From an uncultured Clostridia bacterium (lineage in GTDB: Bacteria; Bacillota; Clostridia; Oscillospirales; Ruminococcaceae), in the NCBI GenBank assembly GCA_946567425.1, contig CAMNXF010000001.1, positions 124,001 to 188,000 of the forward strand: 64,000 nt of DNA, given 5' to 3'. Positions 48,263 through 55,207 of this stretch are shown piece by piece; position 1 is the stretch's first letter; each line of letters opens with the position of its first letter. Under the pieces are notes generated by a model that did no database searches, was not told the DNA's origin, and was given only the letters and a program-made list of their open reading frames with translations. Both the position numbers and the translations under genes were made by a program.

Positions 48263-50203
48263 TCATTCCCCGGAGGAGGTCTTGAGAGCCGCGTTCGCTA
48301 TAAAATCAATAAACTCAGCCTTGCAGATAGGACGAGAGAAAAAATATCCCTGAATGAAATCGCACTTCAGATTTGAGAACGCTTCAACCATTTCGCGTGT
48401 CTCGATACCCTCGACAACGATCTCCATTTTCATATCCTTGAGCATTTTCACGGTGTTCTGGAGGAATATCCACATTTTAGGATTATGCTGCTCGTCAACG
48501 AACGACTTGTCGAGCTTGACGATCTTCAGCGGAAGTTGGATAACGCGTTTCATATTCGAGTAGCCCGTGCCGTAGTCGTCCAGCGAGAACGAAAGCCCGG
48601 CGCGCGCGAGCTTGTTCAGGTTTTCTGTCATAACGCGCTGTGAATAAGACGCGGCGGTCTCGGTTATCTCAAGGTTTATCGATTCCGGCGAAACGTTGTA
48701 TTTTCGCATTATGTTAAGTATCGTATCCGCCAGATCGCCGTGCATACACTGTGCAACAGAAAGGTTGACCTCAATATAGCTCAGCCCGAGCTTTATGAAT
48801 TCGTCGCCCGAAACGAACTTGCAAACCTCCTCAAAAACAAACTCGCCGATCTTGTGTATCGCGCCGCTCTTTTCCGCTGCCGGTATCAGTATCTCAGGCG
48901 AAATAAATCCGTGCTCCTCATCGAACAAGCGCAGCAACGCCTCGGCGGAAACAAATTTCCCCGAGCTTATTGAGTAGATAGGCTGATAGTAAACCTCAAA
49001 CTTTTGATTATCGAGCGCACGTTCGATTATCGTATCAATGTTGTTGTGGATAGCGAACGCGTTTGCGTCGTATACGTCGGACGCGAGCATTACCTGTCCG
49101 CTGTAGTGGTTCTTTTCATGGAAATCCTGTCCGAACGCCATAAGAGACTTGAAGCTCTCGATCTCATCGGGACACCTTGCAAGAATGATATATGGCGTAA
49201 AGTTTATATCAAGTCCGTTGATATTCGCGCGCATTTTCAGTTCCTTCATAAGCGCTTCTGCCGCGCTTTCCGCTTTGTTGCGGTCTTTTTCGCTGTATAC
49301 CATACGGAAACGTCCGCGGTCAAGAAAGTACAAATCGGCGTTTCCGTGCAGACTTGCGTTTACGTCTGCGATGGTCGCGGCTACCTTATTCAACACATCG
49401 GTCATTACGTCATAGCCAACCATACTTGTTAGCGTGTTGTAGTTGCCAATGTTCAGCATTACGATATTGACGTGCTTGTCGTTAAAAAACGCGCGCTTCA
49501 TATCGTGGGCATAAGCGCTGTGCTTATACAGTCCCGTGAACGAATCTATGTAGTCTTCGGGACGGAGCACTCCCGCGCTTACGATAAACAGCGACATTGT
49601 AATAGCGAAGCACTCCACCAGCAGCTCCGGAACTATCAGATGTAAGACAACCGCGATAAAACTCAGCACGGTCATTGAGAACAGCGAGAAAATTTTCCGC
49701 CGGTTGAACAACGCTCGGTATTGAAGAACATACACAACATTCAGTAATACATACGGCACAATGCAAACATACAGTGTGTGGAACAACATTTCGTGCGTAT
49801 AGCCGTTCTCTACAGAAAACATCAAGTGAGTGAACGGATTTGTGGCAAGAAGGATAACATCAAATCCATAAGGCAGCGTAAACAGCACTATTTTTGCGGG
49901 ATTTTGGAAAATTTTATGCCATGTATCGGTCAGGCTGATAACAAAAAGCATATGCACAAACGGATGAATATTGTGAACTATAAGATATCCCATGTGCGCG
50001 AAATTCAAAAGAAAGATATTTTGACTGTTGTAGTTGTCAAGGGTCGCCGCGAAGATATCAAACGAGGTGGATATCGCGGCGAGAACTATCTGTAAAAGAA
50101 ACAAACGGTTTGACGTTCCCTTTGTCATCTTGCGGATAACGACCGTTACAAACAGCACCGCAAGCATAATCAAAGCCGCAACGTCAAACGTAACACTCTT
50201 CAT
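48263..50203 (-). CDS. Membrane c-di-GMP phosphodiesterase (EAL) with degenerate GGDEF domain
   Basis: A 646-residue protein. About seven helices span residues 5-215 (sensor). Residues about 225-375 form a GGDEF-like fold whose signature is lost (FLDRGRFRMVY in its place). The EAL domain (about 390-640) keeps catalytic motifs: SAEALLR, NLSVAQ, LEITE, DDYGTGYSN, KLDKSFV, EGIET and QGYFFSRP. It should cleave c-di-GMP and so favour motility, fitting a flagellated cell. A promoter stands 120 bases upstream. Confidence 0.92.
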   Translation of the reverse strand: MKSVTFDVAALIMLAVLFVTVVIRKMTKGTSNRLFLLQIVLAAISTSFDIFAATLDNYNSQNIFLLNFAHMGYLIVHNIHPFVHMLFVISLTDTWHKIFQNPAKIVLFTLPYGFDVILLATNPFTHLMFSVENGYTHEMLFHTLYVCIVPYVLLNVVYVLQYRALFNRRKIFSLFSMTVLSFIAVVLHLIVPELLVECFAITMSLFIVSAGVLRPEDYIDSFTGLYKHSAYAHDMKRAFFNDKHVNIVMLNIGNYNTLTSMVGYDVMTDVLNKVAATIADVNASLHGNADLYFLDRGRFRMVYSEKDRNKAESAAEALMKELKMRANINGLDINFTPYIILARCPDEIESFKSLMAFGQDFHEKNHYSGQVMLASDVYDANAFAIHNNIDTIIERALDNQKFEVYYQPIYSISSGKFVSAEALLRLFDEEHGFISPEILIPAAEKSGAIHKIGEFVFEEVCKFVSGDEFIKLGLSYIEVNLSVAQCMHGDLADTILNIMRKYNVSPESINLEITETAASYSQRVMTENLNKLARAGLSFSLDDYGTGYSNMKRVIQLPLKIVKLDKSFVDEQHNPKMWIFLQNTVKMLKDMKMEIVVEGIETREMVEAFSNLKCDFIQGYFFSRPICKAEFIDFIANAALKTSSGE

Positions 50204-50322
50204 GACAATTCCCCCCTCCCCTCGGTTTTCTGCTCGTGACAGTCATTTTATACGCTGTGTGCTTTTGCTATATTTCACAATTTGGGCAGAGTAATCCCGT
50301 TTTTTTTGTCGGGTTTATATAT

Positions 50323-50351
50323 ATTATAACAGAATGGAAAATAAATGTCAA
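50323..50351 (-). promoter_or_regulatory. Promoter of EAL gene
   Basis: Minus strand TTGACA (50346-50351), 17 bases, TATAAT (50323-50328). The rest of the 50204-50553 gap is AT-rich, with only the hairpin at 50496. Confidence 0.8.
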
Positions 50352-50495
50352 CCCTGTTTACAAAAGTTAATAACACAGTTATCTTTTTTTGTGCAAAAGC
50401 AACAATTTGTATTGTTAAAAAGCCTGTACGAAAACAAACATTGAAACGGTGTTTCTTGAATATAAACGCAGGCGAAATCGTTTTCATATAAAATT

Positions 50496-50513
50496 CCCCC
50501 GATAATTCGGGGG
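50496..50513 (-). terminator. Terminator downstream of thioredoxin gene
   Basis: CCCCCGA-TAAT-TCGGGGG type stem; on the minus strand AATTTTAT follows. Confidence 0.65.
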
Positions 50514-50553
50514 AAAGCTCTGTTAAAGACATTGCGCTGAAAGCAAAAATAAT

Positions 50554-50859
50554 TTAAAATTCCGCCAAAATCTGCTCCTTGGTGTGAAGCCCGACAAGGC
50601 GCGACTTGATATTGCCGTCTTTGATGACAACAAGTGTGGGAATATTTTCCACGTTGAAAGCCTCCGCGAGTGCGGGCTGCTCGTCGGTGTTTACCTTGCC
50701 TACTGTGATATCCGCGCGCTGTTCGGCGATCTCGTCAATTATCGGCGACTGCATCATACAAGGCGGGCACCAAGTCGCCCAGAAATCCAGCAGCACGGGC
50801 TTCGGGGAGTTGAGTACCTCCGTTTTAAAATTTTCCGAGGTTACGGTAATTATCGACAT
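50554..50859 (-). CDS. trxA: Thioredoxin
   Basis: A 101-residue thioredoxin with the active site WCPPC (Cys31, Cys34) instead of the more common WCGPC, the cis-Pro segment NIPTLVV and start MSIITVTSENF. ATG at 50859 follows AAGGAGGTATTTT; upstream in-frame codons are leader. WCPPC raises the redox potential in some family members. It has its own promoter and terminator. Confidence 0.93.
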   Translation of the reverse strand: MSIITVTSENFKTEVLNSPKPVLLDFWATWCPPCMMQSPIIDEIAEQRADITVGKVNTDEQPALAEAFNVENIPTLVVIKDGNIKSRLVGLHTKEQILAEF

Positions 50860-50897
50860 AAAATACCTCCTTAAAATACGAAATAAAATATACTTAT

Positions 50898-50926
50898 ATT
50901 GTAACATATATTCTTGGAAATATCAA
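50898..50926 (-). promoter_or_regulatory. Promoter of trxA
   Basis: Minus strand TTGATA (50921-50926), 17 bases, TACAAT (50898-50903). Confidence 0.72.
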
Positions 50927-50965
50927 CCCCAAAAGGAATAAAAGTGCAGCATTTCATTTTTTCAG

Positions 50966-51002
50966 CAAAAAAATCCGACATCGGGCGGGGTCGCCCGATG
51001 TC
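50966..51002 (-). terminator. Strong terminator of the MoxR-DUF58 unit
   Basis: GACATCGGGCG and its exact complement CGCCCGATGTC around a 4-base loop (50977-51002), with a seven-T run on the minus strand. Confidence 0.9.
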
Positions 51003-51029
51003 GAGATTTTTTTGAATGTTTTTTCGGCG

Positions 51030-51251
51030 TTACTTGTTTCCGCCAAATAAGCCTCCCAGCTTGTCCTTGATGCCGTCAACGTTGATCTTGGCCTTAACGC
51101 CGTCGATAACATTTTTAATAACGTCGTCGGGAAGATCGACTCCGAGAACGTCCTCAACAGCCTTTATCGGCTCCTTTTGAAACTTCTCGGCAAAGCCCTT
51201 GTCGTTCTTTACCTTGTTGACTACCTCGTCGATTTTTGCCTTAATGTCCAT
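51030..51251 (-). CDS. Small Nif11-like/unknown protein
   Basis: A 73-residue highly charged helical protein. The middle has FQKEPIKAVEDVLGVDLPDDVI, and the end is LGGLFGGNK. The 'KEP-x-AVE-x-x-LGVDLP' pattern recalls Nif11-type leader proteins and related small clostridial proteins of unknown role. No modifying enzyme is close by, so a peptide-precursor role is not supported. It follows the DUF58 gene and a strong terminator closes the unit. Confidence 0.65.
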   Translation of the reverse strand: MDIKAKIDEVVNKVKNDKGFAEKFQKEPIKAVEDVLGVDLPDDVIKNVIDGVKAKINVDGIKDKLGGLFGGNK

Positions 51252-51277
51252 TTTGTAATTTCCTTTCTTGAAAAAAA

Positions 51278-52474
51278 TTATCTATCGTCTGCCAAGCCGT
51301 TTGCGTACTCGGCAGCGGATTTCAAACCGCGCTCTCCGGCACGGCGGATATCCAGAAATACAAGCTGCTCCTCGATGAAATCGTCCGGCAGCTCCTTTTG
51401 CGAAAGGTTGATATACGCATAGAACACCGCTGCCTGATGCGAAGCCGCTTTGGCTCTGGCAACGAGTTCGGGCGTAAGCTCGGTGGTGATAATGATTATC
51501 GCCGAGGTGCTGCCGACATCGATATTATCCAGCGTCCAAACAAAATCCGCGACCTCGAGCTTTGCGGGAATGACCGACATCAGATCGAAAAAACCGTCGA
51601 ACGTGGGATTGTCGTACACCATTATCGGTTCGCGGCGCGAAAGCTCGCCCGTTTCGACCGAGCAGTATATTCCCTTGTTGACCGCTTCCCTTACAAACGC
51701 GAGCGCCGTTTCGATTACAGTATCGGTGCGCAGCATAAGATTGCACTCGCCGGGGTAAACATTAAAATCGCATAACACGGCGGCGCGCATATCGTTCACG
51801 CTGTCAAACTGCTTTATCATAAGGTCGTCCTGTTTCGCGGTGAGCTTCCAGTGGACAAGCTGCATTACATCGCCGATACGGTAGCCGCGGACGTGAGAGA
51901 AGTCCTCACGCTCGTTAGTTATCGGCTTTTTCGGCGAAAAGCTCTGCTCGCCCGCGGAGGTCGACAGAATATCGGCAAGCGGCAGCTTTCTCGGAAGAAA
52001 AATCGTCGGCATATACCGTTTCTGCTTTTTCGTCAGGCGGACGATCCTCAGCGGATCGACAAACGAAAGCGAGTGTATTGTGCAGACATAGCTGCCCCTG
52101 TACTTATGGACGCAGCCGATAGACAGCCGCGCCTGTCCCATAGGCGACACGGACGCAAAAACGTGCTTGTCCGCGAACAGTCCGATCTCGCGGTCGGGTA
52201 TATGGCAGTACACCTCCACGGGAACTCCCGGGAGAAAGGAGCGGTTTTTCAGCATTATCACCAGCTCAAACGGCTCGTTTTTGTCGATAACGGCGCGCGG
52301 CACGACAAATTCCGCCTTGACGTTCAGCATAAGCACCAGCGCAAAAACCGCCGCGAACACGGGATACAGCAGAACGGTAAACAGCAGTATCGCCGATATC
52401 CGGCTGGTATACGCCATTGAAAAAATTATGCAGGCAATTATGGTCAGAGCGTACAGAACACGATTTCTTGCCAT
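51278..52474 (-). CDS. DUF58 domain protein
   Basis: A 398-residue protein with two N-terminal helices (about residues 8-50) and a DUF58 core: HVRGYRIGDVMQLVHWKLTAKQDDLMIKQF near residues 205-235, then a vWA-like C-terminal part. DUF58 proteins are regularly encoded with MoxR ATPases; the pair is thought to act in assembly of protein complexes or envelope stress. Here it lies three bases after moxR. Confidence 0.92.
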   Translation of the reverse strand: MARNRVLYALTIIACIIFSMAYTSRISAILLFTVLLYPVFAAVFALVLMLNVKAEFVVPRAVIDKNEPFELVIMLKNRSFLPGVPVEVYCHIPDREIGLFADKHVFASVSPMGQARLSIGCVHKYRGSYVCTIHSLSFVDPLRIVRLTKKQKRYMPTIFLPRKLPLADILSTSAGEQSFSPKKPITNEREDFSHVRGYRIGDVMQLVHWKLTAKQDDLMIKQFDSVNDMRAAVLCDFNVYPGECNLMLRTDTVIETALAFVREAVNKGIYCSVETGELSRREPIMVYDNPTFDGFFDLMSVIPAKLEVADFVWTLDNIDVGSTSAIIIITTELTPELVARAKAASHQAAVFYAYINLSQKELPDDFIEEQLVFLDIRRAGERGLKSAAEYANGLADDR

Positions 52475-52476
52475 GA

Positions 52477-53430
52477 TCAGCTCCGTTTTACGGGCGGCGT
52501 TACCGAGCTTACAACGTCCTCAAGCACCGAGCGTATAGAACGCCTGTTCACGCGCGTCTCCTGCCGCAGAACAATCCTGTGCTCAAAAACGGGAATAAGC
52601 AGCCGCACTATATCCTCGGGGATAACATAGTCGCGTCCGCGCAGATAAGCAAACGCGCGGGATGCCTGCATTATCGCGATAGAGGCGCGCGGGCTTGCTC
52701 CGAGCGCTACTGCGGGGTGATTGCGCGTCGCGGCGGTAAGCTCCGCGACATATTTGCAAAGGCTCTCCGCGAAGTTTATCTCGCTTATATCCTCAATGCA
52801 GTCGGCTATCTGCTCGGCGCTCATTACGTTTTCAACGTCGTTTACGGGATTGGCGATCAGCCTGTCCATCATTATATGCTTTTCTTCCTCGATAGTCGGA
52901 TAACCCATGCTAATCTTCATCATAAAGCGGTCAAGCTGAGCCTCGGGCAGCGGGAACGTTCCCACATATCCTTGAGAGTTCTGCGTTGCTATTACCATAA
53001 ATGGCGAGGGCAACTCGTGTATTGTGCCGTCGACCGTAACGTGATTTTCCTCCATTGCTTCCAATAGCGCCGATTGCGTTTTCGGGGAGGTTCTGTTGAT
53101 CTCGTCGGCGAGCAGAATATTTGTCATTACAAGACCGTCGCGGTATTCAAAGCAATTTTCTTCCTTGTTAAACATCGTAAAGCCCGTAATGTCCGACGCC
53201 ATAACGTCCGGCGTGAACTGCGCACGTCTGAACGCCAGCCCCGACGCCTTTCCAAGAGCCATTGCGAGCGTAGTCTTTCCTACTCCGGGCACGTCCTCGA
53301 TAAGCACATGACCCTGTGCGAGAAGCGCGGTCAGCACGATAAGCAGCGCGTCCTCCTTGCCCCTGATGACCTTTGAGATCTCTTTCGCCAGATCGGCGAG
53401 CAAATATTGATTCTGAAATCTTTCCGACAT
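52477..53430 (-). CDS. MoxR family AAA+ ATPase
   Basis: A 317-residue AAA+ chaperone-like ATPase. It has Walker A GVGKTTLA (DVPGVGKT), Walker B LLADEIN, sensor 1 IATQN, and the MoxR-specific C-terminal lid. Start ATG 53430 has AAAAGG before it; the in-frame codons upstream lie in the leader. It is paired with DUF58. Confidence 0.94.
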   Translation of the reverse strand: MSERFQNQYLLADLAKEISKVIRGKEDALLIVLTALLAQGHVLIEDVPGVGKTTLAMALGKASGLAFRRAQFTPDVMASDITGFTMFNKEENCFEYRDGLVMTNILLADEINRTSPKTQSALLEAMEENHVTVDGTIHELPSPFMVIATQNSQGYVGTFPLPEAQLDRFMMKISMGYPTIEEEKHIMMDRLIANPVNDVENVMSAEQIADCIEDISEINFAESLCKYVAELTAATRNHPAVALGASPRASIAIMQASRAFAYLRGRDYVIPEDIVRLLIPVFEHRIVLRQETRVNRRSIRSVLEDVVSSVTPPVKRS

Positions 53431-53498
53431 TTTACCTTTTCCTTTTCTTGATGTTGATGAATATATTGCTGTTTGCCTGTCAGGAAACATATACATAT

Positions 53499-53527
53499 AT
53501 TTTAACATATCGGTGCGGGAAAATCAA
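53499..53527 (-). promoter_or_regulatory. Promoter of MoxR-DUF58 operon
   Basis: Minus strand TTGATT (53522-53527), 17 bases, TAAAAT (53499-53504). Confidence 0.75.
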
Positions 53528-53591
53528 GAAGTTTCCGGATATTTTTTCGCAGATCCGTCTCGCGCCGAATTTGTTAAAATGTGGCTCCGAA

Positions 53592-55196
53592 TTATTGCCA
53601 AAGCTCGTCGCGCGCGACAGTCAGCTTGTGATTGTAGAAGTAATTCAGCGCCGAGCGTTTGTTGTAAGTTTCGTCGAGCGTTCCCGAGGAGTTGACGATA
53701 AATTCTCCCGCAGCGGGAGCAGCCCAGAGCCAGAGCGCGTTATCCCTGTACATAACGTCGATATCGGGTATCACGTCGCACGCGGTGACTGTCTGTATCT
53801 TTCGCGCGGTATCCATTTCGGAGAGCGCGGTAAATCTTCCCGCAAAGGAGGAATCCGACTGCTCGTAAAAGCTCTGTCCGATAATGTCAACATAATCGTT
53901 TCCGGGGTAGAAGTCGGTGCTGCCGCAGTTCCAGACCCACAGCAGATTACCGAGCTTGTGGTATGTGCAAAGCCGCGTAAACGTGAACTGCCACAGCTTT
54001 TTGTAGCTCTCGGCGGAGTTTCCCCACCAGAACAGACCCGAATCCGGGTCGGGTATCGGCTCGAATATAACAGGAATATCCCCCTCGGCAAAGGGCTTCA
54101 GCGATTCGGCGAGCTTGTCCAGATCCTTTGCTATCGCCGCAAGCTCGGCAGAGATAAGCTCGTTTTCCAGCATCGTCTGCAATTCCTCGGCGCTCAGCAA
54201 AGCGAACTCGTTAAGGTTAATGGGTTCGAGCGCGCGGTCAGCCGAAAAATCTCTCGGAGCAGTTCCGCGCAAGGCGTTCGGCGAATACCAGTGCCATGTG
54301 TACGCGACGATGCCGCCGTCCTTGCTCCACTGCTGCGCAAGCTCAATGTCCTTTTTGGTTTCCTCGACATTATCGCTGTCCTCAAGAACCGCCCCCGCAA
54401 GCTCGCCGACGCGTATGGCGGGGTATCTTCCGGTCGCCTTGAATACCGCGTCGATCTCGGCGTTGGTGCCGATCGTGACGTTCTGAGCGGTGAGCACCTG
54501 TCTGCCGAAATTCTTTGTCAGATACTGCATAAACTCAATAGTATTCGGGGTCGCGCTCGGGTTTGCGCATGCCGTGCCTATGCCGTAGCAGCTGTCGCTT
54601 ACTGCGTCGGAGTTCTCCACGAACAGATAGTCGATCTCGGTGTCGCCGTTCGCCGAAATAAATTCCAGCGTGTTTGAGCCGGAATTAAGATAAACGTTAT
54701 CGACGGCGTAGTACTCAAACGTATAGTCGCCGTCCTCAAATTTACTTTTGTCGAGCGGCGGGATATAGTAAGCGCCTTGCGTTTTTCCGTCGCAGCGGAA
54801 CGTTACCGACGCACCCTTTTCCGAACGTGCGGCAATAATTATGCGGTAATGCTGCGGCGCGGAGGCGGTGACGATATGCGTAAGGCTGCCGCCCTGTTTC
54901 AGCCGCACAAAGCCCTTGCCGTCATACGGCATCGCGTCCTCGCCGGAAACGTCCGAACCTATGTCGTAAACGCCGCCCTCCGCGTTGAGCTTCGCGGAGT
55001 AGTCCCGGCTTGTCACGGGGTATTCCTTGGGCTGATATTCGCCGTTATTCGGGAGTACGCTCGGGCGGCTCGCGCTCTCGGAGCCCTCCGAGCTGCTGTC
55101 CGAAGGTTGCGGCTCGGAATAATCGGGTATGCGCGAACAAGAACACAGCTCCGCCGCAAGCAGCAGCGCCGTCAAAGATATTGCGATTTTTTTCAT
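53592..55196 (-). CDS. GH26-like lipoprotein, probable pseudoenzyme
   Basis: A 534-residue lipoprotein (lipobox LCSC, Cys20; Ser-rich linker to about residue 58). Residues about 60-195 look like a CBM35-type beta-sandwich (YSAKLNAEGGVYDIG; IDYLFVEN). Residues 200-530 follow the GH26 beta-mannanase fold: GGIVAYTWHW (294-303), LFWWGNS, and LWVWN. The acid/base motif, usually RPFHE, is EPIPD (379-383); the nucleophile motif, usually SECG or TEFG, is TACD (471-474). Both glutamates appear to be replaced, so a binding role is more likely than cleavage. It lies 12 bases after the FtsA-like gene. Confidence 0.82.
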   Translation of the reverse strand: MKKIAISLTALLLAAELCSCSRIPDYSEPQPSDSSSEGSESASRPSVLPNNGEYQPKEYPVTSRDYSAKLNAEGGVYDIGSDVSGEDAMPYDGKGFVRLKQGGSLTHIVTASAPQHYRIIIAARSEKGASVTFRCDGKTQGAYYIPPLDKSKFEDGDYTFEYYAVDNVYLNSGSNTLEFISANGDTEIDYLFVENSDAVSDSCYGIGTACANPSATPNTIEFMQYLTKNFGRQVLTAQNVTIGTNAEIDAVFKATGRYPAIRVGELAGAVLEDSDNVEETKKDIELAQQWSKDGGIVAYTWHWYSPNALRGTAPRDFSADRALEPINLNEFALLSAEELQTMLENELISAELAAIAKDLDKLAESLKPFAEGDIPVIFEPIPDPDSGLFWWGNSAESYKKLWQFTFTRLCTYHKLGNLLWVWNCGSTDFYPGNDYVDIIGQSFYEQSDSSFAGRFTALSEMDTARKIQTVTACDVIPDIDVMYRDNALWLWAAPAAGEFIVNSSGTLDETYNKRSALNYFYNHKLTVARDELWQ

Positions 55197-55207
55197 ATTT
55201 TCCCTTT

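Noticed and set aside
51030-51251. RiPP precursor peptide
   Set aside because: Although it recalls a Nif11-type leader, there is no modifying enzyme, protease or exporter nearby and no core peptide rich in Cys, Ser or Thr.
53373-54677. A 434-codon plus-strand open frame opposite the GH26-like gene
   Set aside because: Antisense shadow; the minus strand has the lipobox and the GH26 fold motifs.
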